Assembly (NCBI GenBank): GCA_025964615.1
Contig: JAOPYM010000055.1
Span: forward strand, 1 to 44,285
DNA length: 44,285 nucleotides
Reading direction: 5' to 3'
DNA from: Actinomycetes bacterium
GTDB taxonomy: Bacteria > Actinomycetota > Actinomycetes > Streptosporangiales > Streptosporangiaceae
A model generated the notes under the pieces. That model saw only the letters and a program-made list of their open reading frames with translations, did not search any database and was not told the origin of the DNA. Of this stretch, positions 1 through 8,211 are shown piece by piece. Both the position numbers and the translations under genes were made by a program. The first letter of the stretch is position 1. Each line of letters begins with the position of its first letter.

Positions 1-697
1 ACAGGTTCTCGCGGAGTTCGGCGATCAGGGCATCGCACTCGGTCCTGAGCCGGCGGATCCGCCGGTTGTCGTGCGGCTGCAACTCCGCCGCCTCCTTCAC
101 CAGCCGGTCCGCGGACTCCGCCCAGGATGTCAGCGTGGCGGAGTTCGGGTCGGGACGGCCGACCTCGCGGCCGATCAGCTCGGTGCACAGTTCGGCGGCG
201 ATCCCGATCCGTTCGACGACCGTCTGGTAGGCGATCTGCGGGTTCTCGGCCCAGTCCGCAGGCACCCGGAACTCCTCCCCGAACGAGGGGGAGCCCTGCC
301 AGTGGCCGTCCGGGGCGGGCTCGCTGGGCAGCGGCGCCAGGTCCACGTGGCCGTCGGGCCCGCAGTCCGCGAACGGGCCCTCGGTGGCCGACAGCAGGAT
401 CTGCAGGTGCGGGTCGAGGTGGTTCAGCCACCAGCCCGACATCGCGACAGGGCCCTCCAGGCGGGCCTTCTCCCAGGCCCGCCACAGGGTGGTGAGCCGG
501 GAGATCGCCTCGGCGTGCGCCCACCACCGCGGGCACCAGGTGAGCCGTCCGCCGAGGCGGCGCTGGATGATCGGCGACAGGTGCTCGGTCACCCACGTCT
601 CCACGTGCGGAAAGTGCGGGCGGATCTGGTCCGGAGGGCCGAGCGCGTCCTCGTCGTACACGCGGGAGGTATCCTCTCGTCGGCGGAGAGCACCCAT
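1..697 (-). CDS. DUF4913 family protein, 3' end beyond the window
   Basis: An open frame runs from ATG at 697 to the left edge without a stop (232 complete codons), so the C-terminus is missing. Residues about 50-110 carry the tryptophan-rich DUF4913 signature: WCPRWWAHAEAISRL, then LWRAWE, then GWWLNHLDPHLQILLS followed by GPFADC. The rest is charged and helical, ending in an Arg-rich helix. DUF4913 proteins have no established function; they are common in actinomycetes and often lie on plasmids or integrative elements. The gene follows the RNase H-fold gene on the same strand after a 49-bp gap, so the two may be co-transcribed. Only a weak GGGG lies upstream of the chosen ATG, so the start is uncertain. 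The family call is from motif recognition. Confidence 0.8.
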   Translation of the reverse strand, partial: MGALRRREDTSRVYDEDALGPPDQIRPHFPHVETWVTEHLSPIIQRRLGGRLTWCPRWWAHAEAISRLTTLWRAWEKARLEGPVAMSGWWLNHLDPHLQILLSATEGPFADCGPDGHVDLAPLPSEPAPDGHWQGSPSFGEEFRVPADWAENPQIAYQTVVERIGIAAELCTELIGREVGRPDPNSATLTSWAESADRLVKEAAELQPHDNRRIRRLRTECDALIAELRENL

Positions 698-746
698 TGT
701 CCCCGCGCATTCCGGTGCCGAGGAGCCGATCGGCGGAAGTCCCAGG

Positions 747-1634
747 TCAGCCAGTGGCAGACCGCTTCTCATGCCAGTCGAGCAGGAAGGCGCGCACGAG
801 CCGGTCGGCACGGTCGGGCGCGTCCGGGTCACCCCGGCGGCCGATCTTGGACAGCGAGTCCGCGGCCTCGTTGAGCTGGTGCAGGGAGTGGCCCTTCACG
901 TGCCGCAACCGCAGGCCAGGCAGGGTGGAGACCCGCCGGGCGAGCCGTACCAGAGTAGGAGGACCGCTGCTGCGCGGACGCAGGTCGTAGCCCTGCGGCA
1001 TCAGCCCGACGCGACCTTTGTGCCAGGCGCGCAGGAACCGCAGCGCGGGCAGGCTGTCGACCAGCAGCAGGAGCCCGGGTACGTCGCCGACCTCGGCGAA
1101 CATCAGCTCCACCGCACGCAGCTCGCTGACCAGCACCTTCGACTGGCCGGTGGGATCGAAGCGGTCGCTCTCCCAGGAACGCAGGCCCCAGCGGCCGTCG
1201 GTGACGATGTAGCCGAGGCCGCCACGGTCGTCCTTCCAGCTCGCGTCGGTGGCGGCGATCAGCTCGGTGGTCTGGGCCCAGCGCGGGACCTGCCCGTGGA
1301 TTCCCGAACGCGCATCATGGACCTGGGGAAGCCTCAGGAGTACGGCGGGACGCCGGGCCCAGCGGCACCCCGCCCGGTGGTCGCCGTCGTAGACGTAGTG
1401 CTCGGCCTCGTCGAGCAGTTCTCGCGCGGCCGCGGGCAGGCCCTCGCCGGCGGCGTGCAGTGTTCGTTCGAGCACCCGGCCTGCCACCCGGCAGGGCGGG
1501 CAGGTCCTGCGGCCGGTGACGCAGGACTGGATCTCGCCCGCCCGGTACCGCAGGTCCTCGGGGAGCAGGGCCTGAGCAGAGCGGAACTCGTCGATGCGCA
1601 TCGGGAGGGAAATCCGCACCGCCCCCATTCGCAC
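747..1634 (-). CDS. RNase H-fold protein with Cys-rich N-terminal region
   Basis: A 295-aa protein whose C-terminal half is an RNase H-like domain. The acidic set is visible: Asp130 in LIAATDASW, Glu171 in VSELRAVELMF, Asp193 in LLLVDSLPALRF and Asp259 in LNEAADSLSK, with HVKGHS before the last. This matches the D-E-D-D arrangement of RNase HI-type nucleases that cut RNA in RNA:DNA hybrids. The N-terminal 110 residues are not part of that fold and hold Cys38, Cys45, Cys48 and Cys90, possibly a metal site (inference). The start is the GTG at 1634; an ATG at 1628 is equally possible and neither has a clear ribosome-binding site. The partner gene is the DUF4913 protein downstream. It could be an element-borne nuclease rather than housekeeping RNase HI. 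Confidence 0.72.
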   Translation of the reverse strand: MRMGAVRISLPMRIDEFRSAQALLPEDLRYRAGEIQSCVTGRRTCPPCRVAGRVLERTLHAAGEGLPAAARELLDEAEHYVYDGDHRAGCRWARRPAVLLRLPQVHDARSGIHGQVPRWAQTTELIAATDASWKDDRGGLGYIVTDGRWGLRSWESDRFDPTGQSKVLVSELRAVELMFAEVGDVPGLLLLVDSLPALRFLRAWHKGRVGLMPQGYDLRPRSSGPPTLVRLARRVSTLPGLRLRHVKGHSLHQLNEAADSLSKIGRRGDPDAPDRADRLVRAFLLDWHEKRSATG

Positions 1635-1712
1635 GGAGAAGGAGTACGACGGATACGGTCTGTATGACGCGTGACAGGCGTCACAGGTTCCCAGCGGGCG
1701 GACGACGCAAAG

Positions 1713-1742
1713 ACTCCGCGCCCTCGGGCGGAGGCGCGGAGT
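1713..1742 (-). terminator. Strong hairpin after the Mce operon
   Basis: A perfect 10-bp stem (ACTCCGCGCC at 1713-1722 pairs with GGCGCGGAGT at 1733-1742) encloses a 10-nt loop, 15 bp after the stop codon of the last Mce-operon gene. There is no clear T-tract, which is usual in GC-rich actinobacteria. It most likely ends Mce transcription before the RNase H gene on the same strand. Confidence 0.6.
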
Positions 1743-1757
1743 GGGTGAGCAGGTGGG

Positions 1758-2618
1758 TCAGCCGCTGGGAGTCGGGCTCGGGGTGGCGGTCGCGGCGGCG
1801 CTCGGGCTCGCGCTCGGGCTCGAGTCGGCGATCGGGTTGCCCTTGAGGTCCGCGGCGGTCTCGGTGCCCTGGGACACCACGACAGGCACCCCGCTGGCGA
1901 GCCACGTGCCGGCGAGACGTACCAGGGTGAACTGCTCGATGGCCCCGGTAGTGATCAGGTAGCCCTTGGAGGTGGCCAGCTTGGTGCTGACCGTCACCAT
2001 GACGGTCGCCTTGCCGCCGGAGATGTCGCCCACGTAGACCTGCTGGATCTGCGTGGAGGAGACGTACTGCCCGGCCTCGACGACCTTGCTCAGCACCGAC
2101 CAGTTGCTCTTGACGACCGCCGCCGCGTCCTTGGTCAGGACCTTCTCCAGCGCCCGGAGGTGGCCCGCGGAGTCCTTGTAGTCGTAGCTGTAGACGGCGC
2201 TGACGATCTCACCGGCGCGCTGGGCGACCTGCAGCCGCTCCGATCCTGACTGGTTGCCCCGCCACTGCAGGAACGCGAAGGTGCTCACCGCGGCCAGGGC
2301 GGCGGCCAGGACGGCGCTGACCATCACCAGCATCCGTACGGTGTTGCCCGCCGGGTCCATGGCAGCTGCCCGGGCTGCGGCCTGCAGGGGGGCTGCGGGG
2401 ACCGCCGGGGCCATGGAGATCGGGTCGACGACTGTCTCGGCGGCATCCGAACCCTCGCCCGAGGTGGGCTTGGCGGCGCGGCGAGACGACCGCCGCTTCA
2501 CGAGCCGTTCGACCAGCTCGACCAGGTCGTCCTCGTACTCCTCGTCGACCTCGTGGTCGGCTACCGGCTCTGCGGTGGCCTTCTCGGGGTTCGACCCGTT
2601 GGTCGTCTTGGCGGCCAC
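1758..2618 (-). CDS. Mce-associated membrane protein (Mas)
   Basis: A single-pass membrane protein typical of the last position in actinobacterial mce operons, thought to stabilise the Mce complex. The N-terminal ~95 residues are charged and cytoplasmic (acidic run, then LVKRRSSRR). A transmembrane helix follows (MLVMVSAVLAAALAAVSTFAF), then an extracytoplasmic alpha/beta domain of the Mas type (AGEIVSAVYSYDY, AVVKSNWSVLSKVV), and a Ser/Pro/Ala-rich tail. The start is taken at GTG 2618: AAGGAG lies 6 nt upstream and the mceF stop ends one base before it. A longer frame from 2645 would overlap mceF by 26 bp without a better ribosome site. Length is about 286 aa. Confidence 0.82.
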   Translation of the reverse strand: MAAKTTNGSNPEKATAEPVADHEVDEEYEDDLVELVERLVKRRSSRRAAKPTSGEGSDAAETVVDPISMAPAVPAAPLQAAARAAAMDPAGNTVRMLVMVSAVLAAALAAVSTFAFLQWRGNQSGSERLQVAQRAGEIVSAVYSYDYKDSAGHLRALEKVLTKDAAAVVKSNWSVLSKVVEAGQYVSSTQIQQVYVGDISGGKATVMVTVSTKLATSKGYLITTGAIEQFTLVRLAGTWLASGVPVVVSQGTETAADLKGNPIADSSPSASPSAAATATPSPTPSG

Positions 2619-2619
2619 G

Positions 2620-3939
2620 TCACTCTCCTTCGGTCGTACGGTCACGGTTTCTCCGGCCGGGTATACGCAGGCTCCTCGGCCTGAGCAGCGGAATGGCGCC
2701 GCCCATGACCTTAATCAGGATCGCGAGTGCGATCAGCGGCGGTACGTAGATCAGCCAGTTCACCGGGTTGCTCAGCGGACCCCGCTGGGAGGTGTTTCGC
2801 AGCGCCACCGGGGGTGCGGGGGTCTGGGACGGCAGCGGCGCGTCCACGCTCTGCGCGGACAGGGTCGAGGTGGTGCCGTTCGGCGCGACCGGCATCGAGA
2901 TCCCCGGGCAGGCCGGTACGGACCCGACCGTCGGGAGCGGCAGCGGGCTCTTGTACTCCAGGGCGGGCTTGGGACCCTGCAGGGTGATGACGAAGTCGAT
3001 GTTCAGGTTCGACTTGCCGTTCACCTTCGGGGTGATCTCGTTGAGCACCCTGGTGAGCTGCGGTGAGGTCTGCGACTCGTACCGCAGGGAGTCCATCGCC
3101 TTCTGCGAGAGCGCGACCGGCAGCGCCGCGCTGAGGGACTGCAGGATGCACTCGTTGGCCGGCATGCTCGCCTGGAGCAGCTGGTTGAACCGGCTGATCA
3201 GATCCGGTGCCTGATCGCGGAGTGCGACCAGGTTGGCGCTGTTGCGTGCGAGCGTGTCGGTGAAGCCGGTCAGGTTGTCGAGCCCGGTGCCGAGCTCCCC
3301 GCTGTGCGTGGCGAGGGTGCCGCTGATCTCGGTGAGCTGCCCGACCAGGCTGTTGAGCAGTTCGGTGTTCTGGCCGAACGTGGAGGTGATCTGGCTGCTG
3401 GAGTCCAGGATCTGCGCCAGCGACTGGGACCTGCCGTTCCAGCCCAGCGCCAGCTCGTGGGTGAGGGTGTGCAGGTCGGCGGCGTTGAGTCCCTGCACGG
3501 CCCTGTTGGCCGCCGCGAACAGCGAGCTGTAGGAGACCGCCACGCTGGTCCGCGACACCGGGATGACGGCGCCGGCGCGCATCGGCGGCCCGCCGGTGAC
3601 CCCGGCGGGCAGCGACAGGTCGACGTACGGCTCGCCGATCGCGGACTTGCGGCCCGCGGCGGCGACGACGTTGTCCGGGATCGACGCACCACGGTCGATG
3701 TCGAGGACGGCGACGACCTTGTGGTCGCCGAGGTGCACCGACTTGATCTTCCCGACCGCGACCCCGAGGTAGGCGACGTCGAAGTTGGGCTGCAGCCCCG
3801 GCGACGACTCGAACTCGGCGTTGATCTGGAATGGCTTGGTGAGGGCGTCGAACTTGATGACGTTGCCGAGCGCCCACACGGTCATGACCACGCCGAGTAC
3901 CGCGAAGACGATCAGGTTGGCCCAGATCCGCTTGCTCAC
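2620..3939 (-). CDS. mceF: Mce-family protein, MceF position
   Basis: Sixth Mce protein, 439 aa. An N-terminal anchor (LIVFAVLGVVMTVWALG) is followed by an MlaD/Mce domain at about residues 38-115 (FDVAYLGVAVGKIKSV, AIGEPYVDLSLP) and a long amphipathic helical region to about residue 280. Such domains form a hexameric ring and helical tube that conducts lipids across the envelope. Unlike its siblings it has a second hydrophobic segment near the C-terminus (LIYVPPLIALAILIKV) before a basic tail, so both ends may be membrane-anchored. It overlaps mceE by 4 bp. Substrate is unknown; steroids or fatty acids are the known cargoes in mycobacteria. Confidence 0.88.
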   Translation of the reverse strand: MSKRIWANLIVFAVLGVVMTVWALGNVIKFDALTKPFQINAEFESSPGLQPNFDVAYLGVAVGKIKSVHLGDHKVVAVLDIDRGASIPDNVVAAAGRKSAIGEPYVDLSLPAGVTGGPPMRAGAVIPVSRTSVAVSYSSLFAAANRAVQGLNAADLHTLTHELALGWNGRSQSLAQILDSSSQITSTFGQNTELLNSLVGQLTEISGTLATHSGELGTGLDNLTGFTDTLARNSANLVALRDQAPDLISRFNQLLQASMPANECILQSLSAALPVALSQKAMDSLRYESQTSPQLTRVLNEITPKVNGKSNLNIDFVITLQGPKPALEYKSPLPLPTVGSVPACPGISMPVAPNGTTSTLSAQSVDAPLPSQTPAPPVALRNTSQRGPLSNPVNWLIYVPPLIALAILIKVMGGAIPLLRPRSLRIPGRRNRDRTTEGE

Positions 3940-4961
3940 TTGCGGCCTCCCATGAGTGCGGTGAGCGTTGCCAGGACGTTGGCGGCCTGCTTCGTCGAGC
4001 CGGATCCCGAGCCGGATCCCGAGCCGGTCGACAGGTTGAGGATCGGGTAGAGCAGGAGCTGCCCGTTGTAGACGGCCCTGGGCACCTTCTCGACGAAGGC
4101 CTGCATGTTCGTGATCAGGCTGCCCAGATTGGTCTTGTCGCTGGCCAGCGTGCTGATCACCGGGCCGAGCTCGGTGATCATCCGGCGCAGCTCGTCCGTA
4201 CGCCCGACGAGTACCGTGTCGTTGGTGGTCCTGGCCAGCGCGGTGATCTTCGAGATGGTGTCGAGCAGCTGGTAGCGCTCGTCGGACAGCACCTTGGTGG
4301 TCTGGGCCAGGCTGGCCGGCAGCTTGCTCAGCTCGTCCTGCCCCTTCGCCAGATCGTGCCCGAGCCTGGCGAGGTCGTTGACCGAGCCGTCGAGCTTGGC
4401 CCGCTGGGCGGCGAAGAGGCCGAGCAGCTGGTTGGTCTGCCCGATCATCTTCTGCAGCTCCGGCCCCCGGCCGCCGAACGCGGTCGAGCCGGCGTTGACG
4501 ATCGTCGAGATGTCGTTGCCGGACAGCGCGGTCAGCAGCGGCCCGGCCTTGCCGACCACCTGCTCGAACGCGGGCACCACGGTCGTCGAGGTGATCTGCG
4601 CGTGGTCGGCCAGGTACGGCCCGGAGTCCAGGCCCGCCGGCGGCTGGAGGTTGACATAGTTCTCACCGAGCAGCGAGGTGATCGACAGCTGCGCCGTCGT
4701 ACCGACCGGAACCTCGATCCCCTTGCGCAGGGACATGGTCACCCGGGCCCGGTAGTCAGAGCCGGAGCCGACCACCTTGACGCCGGTGACGGTGCCGACC
4801 CGTACTCCCGCGATCTGCACGGCGTGCCCGACCACCAGGTTCTGCACGTCGGTGAAGTCGGCGCTCACTACCCGGCCGCCCTGCGGCGACCCCGCCGTCT
4901 GGTAGGAGCAGCCGCCCGCCCCGATCAAGGCGAGCACGACGATGAGCAAGAGGCGTCTCAT
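3936..4961 (-). CDS. mceE: Mce-family lipoprotein, MceE position
   Basis: A 341-aa Mce protein. It starts with a lipoprotein signal (MRRLLLIVVLALIGAGGCS, acylated Cys about residue 18), as expected for MceE (LprK-like) members. The MlaD/Mce domain covers about residues 32-115 (GHAVQIAGVRVGTVTGV, LLGENYVNLQPP), and a coiled helical region follows to about residue 300. Near the C-terminus is a Gly-Ser repeat encoded by a 12-bp direct repeat. The upstream mceD stop codon TAA is part of the ribosome site (TAAGGAGG), which supports the ATG at 4961 and close translational coupling. Confidence 0.88.
   Translation of the reverse strand: MRRLLLIVVLALIGAGGCSYQTAGSPQGGRVVSADFTDVQNLVVGHAVQIAGVRVGTVTGVKVVGSGSDYRARVTMSLRKGIEVPVGTTAQLSITSLLGENYVNLQPPAGLDSGPYLADHAQITSTTVVPAFEQVVGKAGPLLTALSGNDISTIVNAGSTAFGGRGPELQKMIGQTNQLLGLFAAQRAKLDGSVNDLARLGHDLAKGQDELSKLPASLAQTTKVLSDERYQLLDTISKITALARTTNDTVLVGRTDELRRMITELGPVISTLASDKTNLGSLITNMQAFVEKVPRAVYNGQLLLYPILNLSTGSGSGSGSGSTKQAANVLATLTALMGGRK
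3996..4030. repeat. 12-bp direct repeat encoding Gly-Ser linker in mceE
   Basis: Nearly three tandem copies of CGAGCCGGATCC (3996-4007, 4008-4019, partial from 4020). Read on the minus strand they give alternating Gly and Ser close to the end of MceE, probably a flexible linker. Such a run is prone to length change by slippage. Confidence 0.7.
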
Positions 4962-4970
4962 ATGCCCTCC

Positions 4971-6014
4971 TTAGGAGCAGTTCGAGAAGGGCTTGGGCCA
5001 GCAGGGCACCTTCGGGTTCACCGTGGACTGCTTGAGCGCGGCGGCGAGGTAGCTGCGGTACACGTTGTCCAGGGCCAGCCGCAGGGTGAGCGCGTGGTCG
5101 GTGTGGTTGGTCCCGTTGATCAGCATGTAGTTCAGCGGGGTGAGCGCCTTCAGGAGCGTGGCCAGCTGGTCGGCGTTGCCCTTGACGACCAGGGAGATCT
5201 GGGCGAACTTCCCGAGGTCCTGGACCAGCTGACCCTGGTAGGTCTTGATCAGTACGTCACCGTGCTGCACTAGGCCGGTCAGTGCGATCAGCAGTGTCTC
5301 GACGCTCTGCCGCTCGCTGGACAGGTCCGCGCTGACCTGTGAGAAGTCGCTGATCAGCGTGCCCAGGTCCTTCTGCCGGTCGGCCACCACACCCGCGATC
5401 GCGTGCAGGTTCCTGGCGACTTCGAGCAGCTGGTCGTCCTGGCCCGCGATGTGCGAGGTCAGGTCGGCGGTCTGCTGCAGCGCCGCGTTGAACGCGGCGC
5501 CGTTTCCGGCGAAGGACGCGGCGCCCTTGTGCAGCACCTTGTTCGCGTCGGCGGGGTTGAAGGCCTGCAGCAGGCTGGTGAACGCCTGCAGGGCCTGGTC
5601 GACCTCCACCGGTACCTGCGTGTGGTCGGTCTGGATCACCGCACCGCCGGCCAGCTTCGGGTCACCGGGTTTCCAGGGCGGGGAGAACGTCAGGGTGCGT
5701 TCGCCGATCAGGCTCAGCGGCACGATGGCGGCCCCGGCGTTCGCCGGCAGCGGTACGTTGCCGTCGATCGTGGCGATCACCTTGACCTGCCCGTTCACCG
5801 GAGTCACCGAGTCGACCGTGCCGATCTTGGCGCCCATGACCTGGACCTGCGACTGCGGGTAGAAGGCCACCGCCTTCGTGAAGTACACGGTGACCTTGTA
5901 GGAGGAGCCGGCGGAACCCCGCAGGCCCGCCGGGATCAGCGAGCAGCCGCCGATCGCGAGGGTGAGCACGCCTGCCATGGCGGCCGCGAGGGCCGGGCGC
6001 ATTCGCCTGGTCAT
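4971..6014 (-). CDS. mceD: Mce-family lipoprotein, MceD position
   Basis: Fourth Mce protein, 347 aa from the ATG at 6014, which overlaps the mceC stop by 4 bp (ATGA); a longer open frame to 6149 lies inside mceC and is not used. The N-terminus is MTRRMRPALAAAMAGVLTL followed by AIGGCS, a probable lipobox. The MlaD/Mce domain is at about residues 35-115 (VQVMGAKIGTVDSVTP, PLSLIGERTLTF), followed by long helices (FAGNGAAFNAALQQTADL) and a C-terminus with two Cys (KVPCWPKPFSNCS). With MceE also acylated, this operon appears to encode two Mce lipoproteins. Confidence 0.87.
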   Translation of the reverse strand: MTRRMRPALAAAMAGVLTLAIGGCSLIPAGLRGSAGSSYKVTVYFTKAVAFYPQSQVQVMGAKIGTVDSVTPVNGQVKVIATIDGNVPLPANAGAAIVPLSLIGERTLTFSPPWKPGDPKLAGGAVIQTDHTQVPVEVDQALQAFTSLLQAFNPADANKVLHKGAASFAGNGAAFNAALQQTADLTSHIAGQDDQLLEVARNLHAIAGVVADRQKDLGTLISDFSQVSADLSSERQSVETLLIALTGLVQHGDVLIKTYQGQLVQDLGKFAQISLVVKGNADQLATLLKALTPLNYMLINGTNHTDHALTLRLALDNVYRSYLAAALKQSTVNPKVPCWPKPFSNCS

Positions 6015-7090
6015 TTGCCACTTCCCTTCGCGGTCGGCTGGACGGCCGGGACGCCCGGGTAGGGATAGTTCGGCGGCTGGAAGTTCGGCACCGGCCCGAG
6101 CAGCTGGGGCCCGATCGGCCCGAGGCCGACGAGTCCGCCCTCCATCCACCGGCCGTTGCCCTGGTCCTGTCCCAGCTGCTGGAACGTCGGGCCGAGCCAG
6201 GCCATCGAGGTGTTCAGTTTCGGCAGGTTCGTGCCGGTCAGCGTCTCGGCGACGACATGCAGGTTGTTCAGCACCGAGTTGAGCTCGTTCTGGTGCTGGG
6301 TGATCACCTGGTTCAGGGTGCTCACCACCTGACTGCTGTCGCCGAGGGTCACCCGCAGGTCGTCGCGGCGCTGCTGCAGGGTGGTCAGCAGCGTCTGACC
6401 GTAGGTGAGGAGCTGACCGAGCTCGGTGTTCTTACTGGCGAGGGTGCTCGTCAGCTTCTTGCTGTTGGCGATGATGGCCGTGACCTCGGGCGCCCGCTGG
6501 TTCAGCGTGCTGGTGAGGTTCTGCAGATTGGCCAGCATGCCGGCCAGGTCCTTCTGGTTGGGCGGGTCGATGCCCGCCGCCTCCTTGAGGATCTTGTTGA
6601 CCGTCGCGGTGTCCAGCCTGGTCGCCAGGTTGGTCGAGGAGTTGATCGCCTGGTTGAGGGTGTACGGGATGGTGGTGCGGGCCAGCGGGATCTGCCGGTT
6701 GCGCTCTGGCAGCGAGCTCACGTACGGCCTGGCGACCGGGCCGGACAGCTTGACGTACTGACCGCCGAGCAGGTTGGCGGCCTCGATGTCCGCGTGGGTC
6801 TGCGGCCCGAGGTCGATCCCGTCGTCCACCTGCCAGGTAATGACGACATCACCCTGCTGGAAGTCGGGGGTGACGCTCTTGACGGTGCCGACCACCACTC
6901 CGGCGACCTGTACGTCGTCCCCGGCCTGCAGCCCGCCGGTGCCGGTGAACACGCCGCTCATCGTGTAGCCGCCCTTGCCGAGGCCGAGGGTGCCGAACGC
7001 GTAGGCGAAGATCACCGCGACGCTGACGATGGCGATCCCGACGGCGGCGATGAGGTAGGGGTTGTGGCCCTTGTAGCTCTGCGCCATCAC
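6011..7090 (-). CDS. mceC: Mce-family protein, MceC position
   Basis: Third Mce protein, 359 aa. An uncleaved N-terminal anchor (LIAAVGIAIVSVAVIFAYAF) precedes the MlaD/Mce domain at about residues 40-118 (GGLQAGDDVQVAGVVVGTV, NLLGGQYVKLSG). Residues about 125-290 are predicted long helices (MLANLQNLTSTLNQRAPEV), and the tail is rich in Pro, Gly and Tyr (PNFQPPNYPYPGVPAVQP). Both ends overlap the flanking mce genes by 4 bp, so the ring subunits are probably made in fixed ratio by translational coupling. Confidence 0.87.
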   Translation of the reverse strand: MMAQSYKGHNPYLIAAVGIAIVSVAVIFAYAFGTLGLGKGGYTMSGVFTGTGGLQAGDDVQVAGVVVGTVKSVTPDFQQGDVVITWQVDDGIDLGPQTHADIEAANLLGGQYVKLSGPVARPYVSSLPERNRQIPLARTTIPYTLNQAINSSTNLATRLDTATVNKILKEAAGIDPPNQKDLAGMLANLQNLTSTLNQRAPEVTAIIANSKKLTSTLASKNTELGQLLTYGQTLLTTLQQRRDDLRVTLGDSSQVVSTLNQVITQHQNELNSVLNNLHVVAETLTGTNLPKLNTSMAWLGPTFQQLGQDQGNGRWMEGGLVGLGPIGPQLLGPVPNFQPPNYPYPGVPAVQPTAKGSGK

Positions 7091-8211
7091 TGGCTCCCCT
7101 TCTGGACTGCGCCCACCAGGAGCAGCGTCGCGAGCTTGCCGAAGGCGGCCTGGTCCGCGGCGCTGAGCTGCGGGGTGCTGCTGGTCTGCTTGCCACCGGC
7201 CGCGGGCGGCGCCGGCAGGACCTCCGGGAACGGGCAGACCGGGGTGAGCTTGAAGTTGAGGCAGACCAGCGACGTCCGCGCGAAGTGGCCGCCGCTGTTG
7301 GCGCTGAGCAGAGCCTGCAGGGCCGTGGGCAGGCCGTTGATGATGCTGCCCAGGACCACCTGGTGCTGGTGGGCGATCTCCAGGAGCTTCTTCGTGCCGA
7401 CGATGATGGCGCCGATCTGCTGGACGTTGCCGCCCGTCACGGTGTCCAGGTTGGTGGTGAAACGGCGTAGCTGGATGAGCGCGTTGGAGAGCGTCGCCCG
7501 GTTGGTGCTGAACGCCTCGGTGAGCGTCGTCAGGTTCTGCACCGTCTGGGCGATCTCCAGGTCGCGCTGGCCGACCGTGTCGGTAACGGTCTTGTAGTCC
7601 TTGATCATCTGGTCGATGGTGGCGCTGCGGTTGCCAAAGGTCGTGATCAGCAGGTTCAGGTTGGTGGTGATCTGGTTGATGTTGCCCTGGTTGCCGGCAA
7701 GCGCCACCGCGAAGGACTGCAGGATCTTGTTGATCTCGTCAGGGTCGAGGCTTCCGGTCAGCGGGCCGAGGCTGTTGATCACCGCGCCGAGATCGACCGT
7801 GGACTGGGTACGGGTCACCGTCGCGCCGTCGCGGAGCATCTCGCTGCTCTGCCCCGCCTGGAGGTAGACCTCCCGGCGGCCGATCAGGTTGCGCCAGCGG
7901 ATGACCGCCTCGGAGTCGACCGGCATGTGGATGCTCTTGTCGACCGATACTCGTACGACGGCCTTGCCGAGCTTGACCGTGACGCTGTCGACCCGGCCGA
8001 CCGGTGCGCCCGCCACCTTCACCAGGTCGCCGGAGCGAAGCCCGTTCACGTTGTCGAAGCTGGCGACCAGGGTGTAGCTGCTGCCGAAGTTCGTGCCGAC
8101 GATGGCGAACGCCATGAAGACGGTCAGGGCGATCGTCACGATGGCGAACAGGGTGAACCTGATCGCCGCGCTGCGGTCGGGTCCGCGTTGCCTGCGGGAG
8201 CCGGCCATCAC
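7087..8211 (-). CDS. mceB: Mce-family protein, MceB position
   Basis: Second Mce protein, 374 aa. A basic N-terminus (SRRQRGPDRSAAIR) is followed by a membrane anchor (FTLFAIVTIALTVFMAFAI), the MlaD/Mce domain at about residues 45-120 (GDLVKVAGAPVGRVDSV, NLIGRREVYLQAG), and a helical region (NLNLLITTFGNRSATID) to about residue 330. The C-terminal part contains CLNFKLTPVCPFPEVLP, with two Cys that could form a disulfide outside the membrane (inference). Four-bp overlaps with mceA and mceC. Confidence 0.88.
   Translation of the reverse strand: MMAGSRRQRGPDRSAAIRFTLFAIVTIALTVFMAFAIVGTNFGSSYTLVASFDNVNGLRSGDLVKVAGAPVGRVDSVTVKLGKAVVRVSVDKSIHMPVDSEAVIRWRNLIGRREVYLQAGQSSEMLRDGATVTRTQSTVDLGAVINSLGPLTGSLDPDEINKILQSFAVALAGNQGNINQITTNLNLLITTFGNRSATIDQMIKDYKTVTDTVGQRDLEIAQTVQNLTTLTEAFSTNRATLSNALIQLRRFTTNLDTVTGGNVQQIGAIIVGTKKLLEIAHQHQVVLGSIINGLPTALQALLSANSGGHFARTSLVCLNFKLTPVCPFPEVLPAPPAAGGKQTSSTPQLSAADQAAFGKLATLLLVGAVQKGSQ

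Noticed and set aside
1665-1683. TGACGC/GCGTCA inverted repeat as a regulatory operator
   Set aside because: Arms are only 6 bp and such pairs arise readily by chance at this GC content; no supporting context.
6015-6149. A 45-residue N-terminal extension of MceD
   Set aside because: It lies inside mceC, has shadow-type composition (Arg/Ala/Pro) and would bury the lipoprotein signal; the ATGA overlap supports ATG 6014.
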